A DNA stretch of 64,000 nucleotides from JACRCG01 sp964524835 (GTDB taxonomy: Bacteria > Desulfobacterota > Desulfuromonadia > Geobacterales > Pseudopelobacteraceae): contig CAZGEG010000013.1 of assembly GCA_964524835.1 (NCBI GenBank), positions 58,010 through 122,009 on the forward strand, written 5' to 3'. The notes beneath the pieces were generated by a model. That model had not been told where the DNA came from and ran no database searches. It saw only the letters and a list, made by a program, of their open reading frames with translations. This document shows, in pieces, positions 14,826 to 24,042 of this stretch. The translations under genes and the position numbers were made by a program. Within the stretch, counting starts at the first letter, position 1. Every line of letters begins with the position of its first letter.

Positions 14826-16480
14826 GCCGTCGCGCCCGTATCCTCCAGCTGCAGCTCCTTGATCGCCATCTCCCGCATCTTGAATTTCTGGATCTTGCCG
14901 GAGGCGGTCATCGGATAGCCGTCGACGAACTTGACGTACTTCGGGATCTTGTAGTTGGCGATCTTGTCCCGGCAGAAGTCGCGCACCTCGTCTTCGCTCA
15001 TGGTCATACCCTTCTTGAGGATGATCGCGGCCATGACCTGCTCGCCGAACTTGCGGTCCGGCACGCCGTAGACCTGGATGTCGGAGACTTTGGGGTGGGT
15101 GTAGAGAAACTCCTCGATCTCGCGGGGGTAGATGTTCTCGCCGCCGCGGATGATCATGTTCTTGATGCGGCCGGTAATCTTGCAGTAGCCGTTCTCGTCC
15201 ATGATCGCCAGGTCGCCGGTGTGCAGCCAGCCGTCAACGTCGATGGCCCGGGCGGTCTCTTCCGGCATCTTGTAGTACCCCTTCATGACGTGGTAGCCGC
15301 GGGTGCAGAGTTCCCCCTGCTTGCCGGGGGGGAGGGTTTCGCCGCTCTCGATGTCGACGATCTTGACTTCCACATCGGGAAGCGACCGGCCGACGGTGGC
15401 GACGCGCAGCTCAATGGCGTCGTCGGTGCGGGTCTGGGTGATGACCGGCGATGACTCGGTCTGGCCGTAGGCGATGGTGATTTCGGAGGCGTGCATGTCG
15501 CTGTTGACCTTCTTCATGACTTCGATCGGGCAGTTGGAGCCGGCCATGATGCCGGTGCGGAGGGTGGTGAGGTCGAAGGTCGCGAAATCGGGATGTTCCA
15601 GTTCGGCGATGAACATGGTCGGCACGCCGTGGACGCCGGTGCATTTCTCTTTTTCAATCGTCTGCAGGACTTTCAAGGGATCGAAGATCTCCACCGGCAC
15701 CATGGTCGTGGCGTGGGTGACGCAGGCCATGACCCCGAGGACGCAGCCGAAGCAGTGGAAGAAGGGGACCGGGATGCAGAGGCGGTCTGATGGCGTCAGC
15801 TTCATGCATTCGCCGATGTTGAAGCCGTTGTTGACGATGTTGTAGTGGGTCAGCATGACCCCCTTGGGGAAGCCGGTGGTGCCGGAGGTGTACTGCATGT
15901 TGATGGTTTCGTGGCACTCCAGCGTCGCTTCGACGGCGGCCAGTTCGGCGTCGGTTACCCCCTCCCCCAGCTTGCTGATGCTGTCGAAGTTGACCATGCC
16001 GGCGGGGGTTGTCGCCCCGATATAGACGACGTTTTTCAGGAAGGGGAGCCTGGGGCAGACCAGCCTGCCAGGTTCCGACCCGGCCAGTTCCGGGACGACG
16101 CCGGCGAGGGTTTCGACATAGTCCGTATCCTTGAAGGAGCCGACCATGAAGAGCGAGGTGGAGTCGGACTGCTCCAGGATGTATTCCAGCTCGGCCGATT
16201 TGTAGCTGGTGTTGACCGTGACGAGGACCGCGCCGATCTTGGCGGAGGCGAACTGCAGCAGCACCCACTCCGGGACGTTGTAGGCCCAGATCGCGATATT
16301 GTCACCTTTTTTGATCCCCATCCGGAGCAGCCCCTTGGCGATCAGGCGGCAGGCGTCGTTGAACTGTTTGTACGTGTAGCGCAGGTTCCGCTCAGGGTAG
16401 ACGAGCGCTTCGTTGCCTGGAAAGCGCCGGGCCATGTCGTCCAGAAGGCTTCCGACGGTGTGGGTTAGTTGTTGGGACAT
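14822..16480 (-). CDS. AMP-forming acyl-CoA ligase
   Basis: The 552-residue enzyme has the adenylate-forming motifs MQYTSGTTGFPKGVMLTHYN, ITIAYGQTESSPV, GWLHTGDLAIMDENGY and the C-terminal catalytic Lys region PMTASGKIQKFKM. It joins a carboxylic acid to CoA through an acyl-AMP. The length and motifs fit the FadD-like group of short/medium-chain ligases. I start at the ATG at 16480, which has CGGAGG upstream; 29 further codons are open but lie after HMG-CoA lyase with no ribosome site. In this operon it most likely activates isovalerate or a similar branched acid, or acetoacetate from HMG-CoA cleavage; the sequence does not decide. Confidence 0.88.
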   Translation of the reverse strand: MSQQLTHTVGSLLDDMARRFPGNEALVYPERNLRYTYKQFNDACRLIAKGLLRMGIKKGDNIAIWAYNVPEWVLLQFASAKIGAVLVTVNTSYKSAELEYILEQSDSTSLFMVGSFKDTDYVETLAGVVPELAGSEPGRLVCPRLPFLKNVVYIGATTPAGMVNFDSISKLGEGVTDAELAAVEATLECHETINMQYTSGTTGFPKGVMLTHYNIVNNGFNIGECMKLTPSDRLCIPVPFFHCFGCVLGVMACVTHATTMVPVEIFDPLKVLQTIEKEKCTGVHGVPTMFIAELEHPDFATFDLTTLRTGIMAGSNCPIEVMKKVNSDMHASEITIAYGQTESSPVITQTRTDDAIELRVATVGRSLPDVEVKIVDIESGETLPPGKQGELCTRGYHVMKGYYKMPEETARAIDVDGWLHTGDLAIMDENGYCKITGRIKNMIIRGGENIYPREIEEFLYTHPKVSDIQVYGVPDRKFGEQVMAAIILKKGMTMSEDEVRDFCRDKIANYKIPKYVKFVDGYPMTASGKIQKFKMREMAIKELQLEDTGATA

Positions 16481-16563
16481 GATAACCTCCGATTTTAATT
16501 TGAAAATGAACGCTTGATGCACCTTTACCAAGGTGGAATCCTGACTGACCGTTAATTTCAGCG

Positions 16564-17472
16564 TCACACCCGTTCTTCAGCACCTACCGCCCGCGCAACC
16601 CTGGAGCCGGACGGGCGACCCAGAAAATTTGAAATATATAAACCGGCCGAGATCAGTCCGGTCAGATCGACGCCGGTTTCAACCCCCATGCCGTTCAGCA
16701 TGTAGAGCAGGTCTTCGCTGGCGACATTTCCGGCGGCCCCTTCGGCATAGGGGCACCCCCCCAGCCCGGCCACCGAACTATCTACAACGGATATCCCCAG
16801 TTCGAGCGACGCCAGGATATTGGCCAGCGCCTGGCCGTAGGTATCATGAAAGTGCACAGCAAGACGCCGCCGCGGAACCACAGCCGCAACCTTTTTGATC
16901 AGCGTCTGGACCCTGAGTGGCGTGCCGAAGCCGACCGTATCGCCGAGCGATATCTCGTAGCACCCCATCTCCAAAAGCCGCAGGGCGACCTGGGCTACGG
17001 CCTCCGGCGCGACGTCCCCCTGGTAAGGGCACCCCAGCACGCAGGAAACATAGCCGCGCACCTTGATGTTGCGCCGGCGGGCGGCGGCAATTACCGGGAC
17101 GAAGCGCTCAAGGCTTTCGGCAATGGAGCAGTTGATATTGCGCTGGGAAAACGTTTCGGAAGCGGCGGCGAAAACGGCGATCTCCTCGGCGCCGGCGGCG
17201 ACGGCCGCTTCGAAACCCTGCATCCCCGGCACCAGGACCGGATAACTGGCTCCCTGACGGCGGGTGATGCCGAGCATCACAGCGGCATTGTCCGCCATCT
17301 GCGGCACCCATTTCGGCGACACGAAACTGGTAACTTCGATGGCGCTGAGACCGGTCGCCGAAAGCCGGTTGACCAGCTCTATCTTCACATCGGTCGGAAC
17401 GGTCGTCGCTTCGTTCTGCAGTCCGTCCCGGGGGCCGACCTCCACCATTTTCACCCGTTTTGGAATTCTCAT
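16564..17472 (-). CDS. mvaB: Hydroxymethylglutaryl-CoA lyase
   Basis: The enzyme splits HMG-CoA to acetoacetate and acetyl-CoA, the last step of leucine breakdown. The 302-residue protein has the HMGL-like TIM-barrel motifs: VGPRDGLQNE (Arg15, Asp16), VTSFVSPKWVPQM, metal ligands His207 and His209 in VHFHDTYGQALAN, and catalytic Cys240 in GLGGCPYAEGAAGN. Its ATG overlaps the TGA of the carboxylase alpha gene by four bases (ATGA), so translation is coupled. Length and motifs are normal for the bacterial enzyme. Confidence 0.95.
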   Translation of the reverse strand: MRIPKRVKMVEVGPRDGLQNEATTVPTDVKIELVNRLSATGLSAIEVTSFVSPKWVPQMADNAAVMLGITRRQGASYPVLVPGMQGFEAAVAAGAEEIAVFAAASETFSQRNINCSIAESLERFVPVIAAARRRNIKVRGYVSCVLGCPYQGDVAPEAVAQVALRLLEMGCYEISLGDTVGFGTPLRVQTLIKKVAAVVPRRRLAVHFHDTYGQALANILASLELGISVVDSSVAGLGGCPYAEGAAGNVASEDLLYMLNGMGVETGVDLTGLISAGLYISNFLGRPSGSRVARAVGAEERV

Positions 17473-19484
17473 GGCTTCGCCGCTTCGGCTTCGGCGGTGA
17501 AATCAAGCAGCTCGGCCCCCTCGTTGACGGTCGCTCCGACCGGGTAATGAAATTCGGCTACGCAGCCGGTGCATGGTGCGTTGATGGCATGTTCCATCTT
17601 CATCGCCTCCATGATCAGGAGCGGCGTACCCCTTTCAACCCTGACTCCGCTCGCAACCATGACCGCCACGATTTTGCCCGGCATCGGGGCGGTCAGGCGC
17701 CCTGCTGTCGCTTCATCCTGTTCCCCTGCCGAGTGCAGGCTGTGGATCATGAGCTGGTGGCTCTTCCCCCGGTCGAGGACCGTGAGGACGGCACCATTGC
17801 GGATCACGGTCGCCTTTATCCGCGTTCCGGCCAGTTCCGCACAGAGCTCTTCCTCGCCGTTCCTCTCGCCGCGGACGAGCATGCTGCCGCCCGGGAGGTC
17901 GAGCAGGAATCCTGACGGCCGGTAATGGGCGACTACCGTGACGATCCGCTCTTCATCGATGAAATGAAGATGGTGATAGTTGTCGCTGTTGAGCCGCCAG
18001 CCGCAGGTCTCGTGCCAGGGTGAATAGGGATCATGCGACCCCTTCGCCCGGGACTCTGCTTCGGCGGAGCGGCTCAACATCAGGTCGAGCGCCGCCAGCG
18101 CCAGGGTGCGGTCCGATGCCGGAGCAGACTCCGGGAACAGCGCATCCCGATAGCGCTCGATGAAGCCGGTGTCGATTTCTCCCCCGGAAAAGGCCGGGTG
18201 GGCGACGACATTGCCGAGGAAGCCGGTATTGGTGGTCACCCCCACGACCTGGAAATCGGCCAGCGCACTCCTCATGCGGCGGATGGCGGCATTCCGGTCG
18301 CTGTCCCAGACGATCAGTTTGGCGATCATCGGGTCGTAATGGATGCTGACCTCATCCCCCTGGCGCACACCGGAATCGATGCGGACATGGGCGCTTTCAT
18401 GCGGCGTCCGCAGGTGGTGCAGCGTGCCGATTGAAGGGAGAAAGTCGCGCGACGGGTCCTCGGCGTAGATGCGTGCCTCGATCGCATGACCGCTGATGGC
18501 GAGCTGTTCCTGGCCGAGCGGCATCGCCTCCCCCGCCGCGACCCGCAGCTGCCATTCCACCAGGTCTAGACCGCTGATCATCTCGGTTACCGGATGCTCC
18601 ACCTGCAGACGGGTATTCATCTCCATGAAGTAGAAGGAGCCGTCCTCGTCGAGCAGGAATTCGACCGTTCCGGCGCCGACGTAGCCGATGGCCCGGGCGG
18701 CGGCGACAGCGGCCCCGCCCATCTTCTGCCGCAGGGCGGGGGTCATGCCGAAGGCCGGGGCCTCCTCGATAACCTTCTGATGGCGGCGCTGGATCGAGCA
18801 GTCCCGCTCGAAGATATGCAGAGCATTGCCGTGGCTGTCGGCAAACACTTGAATTTCGATATGGCGCGGTCTGGTAAGGTACCGCTCCAGCAGGACATGG
18901 TCGTCGCCGAAACTCGACATCGCTTCCCGGCGCGCACCGGCCAGCGCGTCGGCAAATTCGGCGCTCTGCCCGACGACCCGCATCCCCTTGCCGCCGCCGC
19001 CGGCACTGGCCTTGATCAGCAGCGGATAGCCGATCCGGTCCGCTTCACCCTGCAGGAATCCGACTCCCTGCTCGCTGCCGTGGTAGCCGGGCACCAGCGG
19101 GACACCGGCAGCTCCCATGATCTCCTTTGCGGCGCTCTTCGAACCCATGGCGCGGATCGCCCCGACCGGCGGGCCGATAAATACGATTCCCGCTCCGGCG
19201 CACGCCTCGGCAAAGGCGGCATTCTCGGAAAGAAAGCCGTAGCCGGGGTGGACCGCACGCGCACCGCTCAGTTTCGCCACCTCAAGGATACGGTCGGCGA
19301 CCAGGTAGCTCTCGCGGGCGGCAGACGGGCCGATATGGTGGGCTTCATCCGCCAGTGCGACATGGAGAGAATCAGCATCGGCATCGGAGTAGACGGCCAC
19401 GGTGCGGATGCCGAGCCGCTGTGCGGTGCGAATCACGCGGCAGGCGATTTCTCCGCGGTTGGCGATCAGGATTGTATCAAACAT
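17469..19484 (-). CDS. liuD: Methylcrotonoyl-CoA carboxylase, biotin-carrying alpha subunit
   Basis: The 671-residue subunit has a biotin carboxylase part (1-450: GEIACRVIRTAQRLGI, ATP grasp with GGGGKGMRVV, EMNTRLQVEHPVTE), a linker/BT domain, and a C-terminal biotinyl domain with EAMKMEH; the biotinylated Lys is Lys629. It uses bicarbonate and ATP to carboxylate its biotin, which the beta subunit then uses on 3-methylcrotonyl-CoA. The family also includes propionyl- and acetyl-CoA carboxylases, but the neighbours (isovaleryl-CoA dehydrogenase, HMG-CoA lyase) point to methylcrotonyl-CoA. Confidence 0.93.
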   Translation of the reverse strand: MFDTILIANRGEIACRVIRTAQRLGIRTVAVYSDADADSLHVALADEAHHIGPSAARESYLVADRILEVAKLSGARAVHPGYGFLSENAAFAEACAGAGIVFIGPPVGAIRAMGSKSAAKEIMGAAGVPLVPGYHGSEQGVGFLQGEADRIGYPLLIKASAGGGGKGMRVVGQSAEFADALAGARREAMSSFGDDHVLLERYLTRPRHIEIQVFADSHGNALHIFERDCSIQRRHQKVIEEAPAFGMTPALRQKMGGAAVAAARAIGYVGAGTVEFLLDEDGSFYFMEMNTRLQVEHPVTEMISGLDLVEWQLRVAAGEAMPLGQEQLAISGHAIEARIYAEDPSRDFLPSIGTLHHLRTPHESAHVRIDSGVRQGDEVSIHYDPMIAKLIVWDSDRNAAIRRMRSALADFQVVGVTTNTGFLGNVVAHPAFSGGEIDTGFIERYRDALFPESAPASDRTLALAALDLMLSRSAEAESRAKGSHDPYSPWHETCGWRLNSDNYHHLHFIDEERIVTVVAHYRPSGFLLDLPGGSMLVRGERNGEEELCAELAGTRIKATVIRNGAVLTVLDRGKSHQLMIHSLHSAGEQDEATAGRLTAPMPGKIVAVMVASGVRVERGTPLLIMEAMKMEHAINAPCTGCVAEFHYPVGATVNEGAELLDFTAEAEAAKP

Positions 19485-19503
19485 AGGGTGCCGTCCTTTG
19501 TAT

Positions 19504-19965
19504 CTAGGAAGTTAATTCACTGGTTCGACAGGCGATCATATACTTGTAACCGGACTCCAGGACCGTTTCCTTGTGCTGGTTCCGCACCGTGAACCGTACC
19601 GTTGCCAGCCCCTGCCCCGGCTTGCTCGCGGAGCGTCTCAGATCCGACCAGTACGCGTCAACCATCAGGATGTCGTCTGGGCGGACCGCGTTCGGCAGTC
19701 CGACCTCCAGCATACCGAGACCGATCAGGATCTCAACATCTTTCTGCGCATCGACAATAACCCGCGTACAGGCTGACAGCGTGTGCAGCGACGAGGCTAT
19801 TATCCCCTTGAAGCGGGAGGCAGCGGCAAATTCGTGATCGACATGAAACTGCTGCGGATCGTATTTCCGGGCAAATTCGACGACCTCATCGAGCCCGAGT
19901 ACAACCGGTCGGCAGTCGAGCGGCTCACCTTCGACGAGATCTTCCCAATAGCGAGTCGGACTCAT
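19504..19965 (-). CDS. MaoC-like (hotdog) dehydratase family protein
   Basis: The 153-residue protein has a MaoC-like hotdog fold. The (R)-hydratase-type region is FARKYDPQQFHVDHEFAAAS, where Asp and His of the D-x(4)-H motif are catalytic in enoyl-CoA hydratases, followed by FKGIIASSLHT. I start at ATG 19965 (MSPTRYWED) because GAGGG lies 8 bases upstream, within the end of the preceding gene; the stop of that gene is only two bases away. It sits between hydratase and carboxylase genes of the leucine route. The classical route needs no MaoC enzyme, so its role is open: it may hydrate a branched or side-product enoyl-CoA. Confidence 0.8.
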   Translation of the reverse strand: MSPTRYWEDLVEGEPLDCRPVVLGLDEVVEFARKYDPQQFHVDHEFAAASRFKGIIASSLHTLSACTRVIVDAQKDVEILIGLGMLEVGLPNAVRPDDILMVDAYWSDLRRSASKPGQGLATVRFTVRNQHKETVLESGYKYMIACRTSELTS

Positions 19966-19967
19966 CG

Positions 19968-20762
19968 TTATTCCCTCACCCATGCCGACCGGCGTTTTTC
20001 GAGAAAAGCCGAGAGCCCTTCCCTCCCTTCCGGCGATGAGCGCTGGTCGGCAATCCTTCCGGCGGTATCGGCGATCAGGGCATCATCTACGTGGCGGCCG
20101 GCTACCGCCGCAACCAGGTTCTTGGCGGCGGCCATGGCGCCGGGGCCGTTTGCGAGGAGCCGGACAACCATGCGCTCCGCCTCCGCGGCGAGCTCCTGCT
20201 GGTCGGCGACGACCACGTGCACCAGCCCGAGCCGGTGCGCTTCTCCGGTGTCGAAGGTCTCGGCGCTCAGGAAATAGCGCCGCGCAGCCCGGGAGCCGAT
20301 TGCGGCGACCACGTAGGGGGAGATGACCGCCGGAATGAGGCCGAGCTTGACCTCCGACAGGCAGAACGAAGCCTGCACGGTCGCAATCGCGATGTCGCAG
20401 CAGGCCACCAGGCCGACGCCGCCGCCGTACGCGGCCCCCTGGACCAGGGCGATCGTCGGCTTGGAAAGCGTGTCGAGGGTGCGCATCAGCTCCGCCAGCC
20501 CCTCGGCATCAGCCAGGTTCTGTTCACGGGAGTAGTCGGCCATCCGCCGCATCCAGTTCAGGTCGGCCCCGGAAGAGAAGCTCCTGCCGCTGGCCGCGAG
20601 GACCACGACCCGGACATCGGGGTCATCATCGAGCTGCCTCAGCGCGTCGGTCAGGTCGGAGATAATCGCATCGTCAAAGGCGTTGTGCAGTTCCGGACGG
20701 TTCATAGTCAGCGATGCCCGGCCGCGGTCATCAATATGAGTAATAATTGTCTGTTCGTTCAT
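19968..20762 (-). CDS. liuC: 3-Methylglutaconyl-CoA hydratase (crotonase family)
   Basis: This 264-residue crotonase-fold enzyme should hydrate 3-methylglutaconyl-CoA to HMG-CoA. The CoA-binding loop is SGRSFSSGADLNWMRRM. The oxyanion-hole segment is AYGGGVGLVACCD, in which the first catalytic Glu of classical enoyl-CoA hydratase is Gly117. The second is kept as Glu137 in LSEVKLGLIPAVISPY. This combination is characteristic of the bacterial LiuC group. It is separated from the beta-subunit gene by a 172-base gap holding REP-like hairpins and is tightly packed with the MaoC gene. Confidence 0.88.
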   Translation of the reverse strand: MNEQTIITHIDDRGRASLTMNRPELHNAFDDAIISDLTDALRQLDDDPDVRVVVLAASGRSFSSGADLNWMRRMADYSREQNLADAEGLAELMRTLDTLSKPTIALVQGAAYGGGVGLVACCDIAIATVQASFCLSEVKLGLIPAVISPYVVAAIGSRAARRYFLSAETFDTGEAHRLGLVHVVVADQQELAAEAERMVVRLLANGPGAMAAAKNLVAAVAGRHVDDALIADTAGRIADQRSSPEGREGLSAFLEKRRSAWVRE

Positions 20763-20790
20763 GAGAGTGTCTTTCTCAATTACTTAGATT

Positions 20791-20912
20791 CCTTCTCTCT
20801 GAGGGAGAAGGTGGCCGAAGGCCGGATGAGGGGCGGAAGTGGTATAGAATACCGAGATTTCCCCCTCACCCTAGCCCTCTCCTTTAGGCCCTGAGGGTCC
20901 TCAGGGAGAGGG
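20791..20912. repeat. REP-like hairpin cluster
   Basis: Hairpins are packed together: CCTTCTC/GAGAAGG (20791-20811), GGCC-GAA-GGCC (20813-20823), CTGAGG/CCTCAG (20891-20904) nested within CCCTCTCC/GGAGAGGG (20875-20912). The two outer halves are inverse relatives of each other. Such CCCTCACCC...AGGG elements occur in many proteobacteria between genes. It lies between liuB and liuC inside an apparent operon and could lower or stabilise downstream mRNA. Confidence 0.75.
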
Positions 20913-20934
20913 AATGTTTTCAAACCTAATACAG

Positions 20935-22542
20935 CTACATCCTGAAAATGCCGAATTCCGTCTTCTCGGCTGGGGCATTGAGGGAGGCCGAAATCCCCAG
21001 ACCGAGCGTCATGCGGGTATCGACCGGATCGATGATGCCGTCGTCCCATAACCGGGCGCTGGCGTAGTAGGGATGCCCCTGGGTTTCATACTGGTCGCGG
21101 ATCGGCTTCTTGAAGGCTTCCTCCTCCTCGACCGGCCAGGTTTCGCCCCGCAATTCATAGCCGTCGCGCTTGACCTGCGCCAGGACGCTGGCGGCCTGCT
21201 CTCCCCCCATGACCGAGATGCGGGCGTTGGGCCACATCCAGAGAAACCGGGGGGAGTAGGCCCGGCCGCACATGCCGTAATTGCCGGCGCCGAAACTCCC
21301 GCCGATGATGACCGTAAACTTCGGCACCTTGGCACAGGCGACGGCGGTCACCATCTTGGCACCGTCCTTGGCGATCCCCCCCGCCTCATACTTGCTGCCG
21401 ACCATGAAGCCGGAGATGTTCTGCAGGAATACCAGCGGGATGCCCCGCTGGCTGCAGAGCTCGATGAAGTGCGCCCCCTTGAGCGCCGACTCGGAAAAGA
21501 GGATGCCGTTGTTGGCCACGATGCCGACCGGATACCCCCAGATATGGGCGAAGCCGCACACCAGCGTCGCTCCGTAGAGCTGTTTGAATTCGTCAAACTC
21601 GGAACCGTCGACGATCCGGGCGATCACCTCGCGGACGTCGTACGGCTTGCGGGTGTCGGACGGAATGATCCCGTACAGCTCTTCCGGCGGGTAGAGCGGC
21701 TCCACCGGAGCCTTGACCGCCAGCCGCGGCTGCTTGACCCGGTTCAGGTTGGCGACGGCCCGCCGGGCCAGTTCCAGGGCATGGCCGTCGTTGGCGGCGT
21801 AGTGGTCAGTCACGCCGGACGTCCGGCAATGCACGTCAGCCCCCCCCAGCTCTTCGGCAGTGACGACTTCGCCGATGGCGGCCTTGACCAGCGGCGGGCC
21901 GGCCAGAAAGATCGTTCCCTGATTTTTGACGATGATGCTCTCGTCGGACATGGCCGGCACATAGGCGCCGCCGGCGGTGCAGGAGCCCATGACGACCGCG
22001 ATCTGGGGAATGCCTCGCGACGACAGGTTGGCCTGGTTGAAGAAGATCCGCCCGAAATGGTCCCGGTCGGCAAACACCTCATCCTGCTGCGGAAGGTTTG
22101 CCCCCCCCGAATCGACCAGGTAGATGCAGGGGAGAGCGTTGTCGCCGGCAATTTCCTGGGCTCGCAGGTGTTTTTTCACAGTGAGCGGGAAATAGGTCCC
22201 CCCCTTGACCGTGGCATCGTTGGTGACGATCACGCACTCGACCCCGGATACCCGGCCGATGCCGGTGATGATCCCGGCGGCGGGAATATCGGCGCCGTAC
22301 ATCCCCCACGCTGCCAGCTGCGAAAACTCAAGGAACGGCGACCCGACATCCAGCAGCTGCCGGATCCGTTCGCGGGGGAGGAGCTTGCCCCGTTCCGTAT
22401 GCTTGTTGCAGGCTTTTTCACCACCACCCTGCTTGATCTTCAGCACCTTTCCGCGGAGATCGGCTACCAGTGAGGTCATCAACTCGGTATTGGCGCGGAA
22501 TTCATCCGCCTGGGGACGGACGCTGCTTTTCAGTATGGACAT
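20935..22542 (-). CDS. liuB: Methylcrotonoyl-CoA carboxylase, carboxyltransferase beta subunit
   Basis: The 535-residue subunit moves the carboxyl group from biotin to 3-methylcrotonyl-CoA. It has the two crotonase-like carboxyltransferase halves: N-half with LLDVGSPFLEFSQLAAWGMY and SSRGIPQIAVVMGSCTAGGAYVPAMS, C-half with NISGFMVGSKYEAGGIAKDGAKM and GGSFGAGNYGMCGRAY. The C-terminal part ends in DPVDTRMTLGLGISASLNAP, typical of MccB/LiuB. Length matches the family. It is 32 bases downstream of the isovaleryl-CoA dehydrogenase gene. Confidence 0.94.
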   Translation of the reverse strand: MSILKSSVRPQADEFRANTELMTSLVADLRGKVLKIKQGGGEKACNKHTERGKLLPRERIRQLLDVGSPFLEFSQLAAWGMYGADIPAAGIITGIGRVSGVECVIVTNDATVKGGTYFPLTVKKHLRAQEIAGDNALPCIYLVDSGGANLPQQDEVFADRDHFGRIFFNQANLSSRGIPQIAVVMGSCTAGGAYVPAMSDESIIVKNQGTIFLAGPPLVKAAIGEVVTAEELGGADVHCRTSGVTDHYAANDGHALELARRAVANLNRVKQPRLAVKAPVEPLYPPEELYGIIPSDTRKPYDVREVIARIVDGSEFDEFKQLYGATLVCGFAHIWGYPVGIVANNGILFSESALKGAHFIELCSQRGIPLVFLQNISGFMVGSKYEAGGIAKDGAKMVTAVACAKVPKFTVIIGGSFGAGNYGMCGRAYSPRFLWMWPNARISVMGGEQAASVLAQVKRDGYELRGETWPVEEEEAFKKPIRDQYETQGHPYYASARLWDDGIIDPVDTRMTLGLGISASLNAPAEKTEFGIFRM

Positions 22543-22574
22543 TGTGGGTTGATCTCCTTGATCATGGTTTCGTG

Positions 22575-23741
22575 TCAGGCCGTTTCCGCAAACAGTTCGC
22601 GCCCGATCAGCATCCGCCGGATCTCGCTGGTGCCGGCGCCGATCTCGTACAGCTTCGCATCGCGCAGCAGCCGGCCGGTCGGGTATTCGTTGATATAGCC
22701 GTTGCCGCCGAGGATCTGGATCGCTTCAAGCGCCATCCAGGTCGCCTTTTCTGCGGCATACAGAATAGCACCGGCCGCATCCTTCCTGATCGCGTTCCTG
22801 CCGCAGCAGGCGTGCGCCACCGCGTACACATAGGCCCGGCAGGCATTCATCGTGCTGTACATATCGGCAATCTTGCCCTGCATCAGCTGAAACTCGCCGA
22901 TGGCCTTGCCGAACTGCCGCCGCTCGTGGATATAGGGAATAACGACATCCATGCAGGCCCGCATGATGCCGAGGGGTCCGGCTGCCAGCACCGCCCGCTC
23001 GTAATCCAGACCGCTCATCAGGATCTTGACACCGTCGCCGACCATCCCCACTACATTTTCAGCCGGCACTTCGCAATCCTCGAACACCAGTTCGCAGGTA
23101 TCGGAGCCGCGCATGCCGAGCTTGTCGAGCTTCTGGGCGGTGGAAAACCCTTTGAATCCCTTCTCGATCAGGAACGCGGTAATCCCCTTCGAGCCGGCGT
23201 TGATATCCGTCTTGGCATACACCAGCAGCGTGTCGGCGTGGGGACCGTTGGTGATCCACATCTTGGTGCCGTTCAGTATGAAGCGGTCACCCCGCCGGTC
23301 AGCCCTCAGCCGCATGCTGACGACATCAGACCCGGCACCGGCCTCGCTCATCGCGAGTGCGCCGACATGTTCGCCGCTAATGAGTTTGGGGAGGTAACGC
23401 CGCTTCTGTTCTTCATTGGCATTGCGATAAATCTGGTTGATGCAGAGGTTGGAATGGGCGCCGTACGCCAGTGCAACGGCTGCAGATGCGCGGCTGATCT
23501 CCTCGATGGCCACGACATGCTCCAGATAAGTCATACCGGCGCCGCCATACTCTTCGGAAACGGTGATGCCGTGCAGCCCCAGATCTCCCATCTTCCGCCA
23601 GAGATCCATCGGAAAATGATTTTCGCGATCAATATCGGCCGCCCGTGGAGCTATTTCCGCCCGGGCAAACGCTTTGACGGTATCCCTCAACAAATCGGCG
23701 GTTTCACCAAGATCGAAATTCAACGTCGGATATGAACTCAT
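22575..23741 (-). CDS. liuA: Isovaleryl-CoA dehydrogenase
   Basis: This 388-residue acyl-CoA dehydrogenase oxidises isovaleryl-CoA to 3-methylcrotonyl-CoA, passing electrons to electron-transfer flavoprotein. The FAD-binding signatures ALAMSEAGAGSDV (128-140) and MWITNGPHAD (161-170) and the C-terminal EAIQILGGNGYINEYPTGRLLRDAK are present. The catalytic base sits at Glu248 in GLDYERAVLAAGPLGIM, the helix-G position specific to isovaleryl-CoA dehydrogenases. GAGGGAGG precedes the ATG. It is the first gene of the leucine unit and has a clear promoter and operator upstream. Confidence 0.94.
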   Translation of the reverse strand: MSSYPTLNFDLGETADLLRDTVKAFARAEIAPRAADIDRENHFPMDLWRKMGDLGLHGITVSEEYGGAGMTYLEHVVAIEEISRASAAVALAYGAHSNLCINQIYRNANEEQKRRYLPKLISGEHVGALAMSEAGAGSDVVSMRLRADRRGDRFILNGTKMWITNGPHADTLLVYAKTDINAGSKGITAFLIEKGFKGFSTAQKLDKLGMRGSDTCELVFEDCEVPAENVVGMVGDGVKILMSGLDYERAVLAAGPLGIMRACMDVVIPYIHERRQFGKAIGEFQLMQGKIADMYSTMNACRAYVYAVAHACCGRNAIRKDAAGAILYAAEKATWMALEAIQILGGNGYINEYPTGRLLRDAKLYEIGAGTSEIRRMLIGRELFAETA

Positions 23742-23778
23742 CTGCAGCCTCCCTCGAAAACTGATACCCCGTCCACGC

Positions 23779-23826
23779 GTTAACCTTACGTAAAAGTAAC
23801 ATAAATCAGCGATGATTTTCTGTCAA
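23779..23826 (-). promoter_or_regulatory. liuA promoter with LiuR-like operator
   Basis: On the minus strand TTGACA (23821-23826) and TATGTT (23798-23803) are 17 bases apart. An operator-like sequence at 23779-23800, read on the plus strand as GTTAACCTTACGTAAAAGT and ending in AAC, overlaps the -10 box and start site. It matches the element at 24912-24934 in most positions, with the shared core ACCTTACGT. The start would be near 23791, about 50 bases before the ATG. The remaining gap to 24042 shows no gene. Confidence 0.65.
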
Positions 23827-24042
23827 ACATTATTTTGATATCTTCAAATCGGAGACCTTCCAACCTAACATACCAGACACTATCCAAAATATGAGCTTCC
23901 GGCCCAACAACCGTAAACCGTTAGCGTCAATGGATCTACTGGCATAATAGCAGATCCGTCCATGATTACCCGCGTTGATATAATCATGTTATTACACAGT
24001 GATCAGGGACAGTGGAATGTCGGGCGCCTGAGCCCGCCCGGC

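Noticed and set aside
20113..20894. Long plus-strand frames opposite the liu genes
   Set aside because: They are antisense to conserved enzymes and have the Arg/Gly/Asp/His-rich composition of shadow frames.
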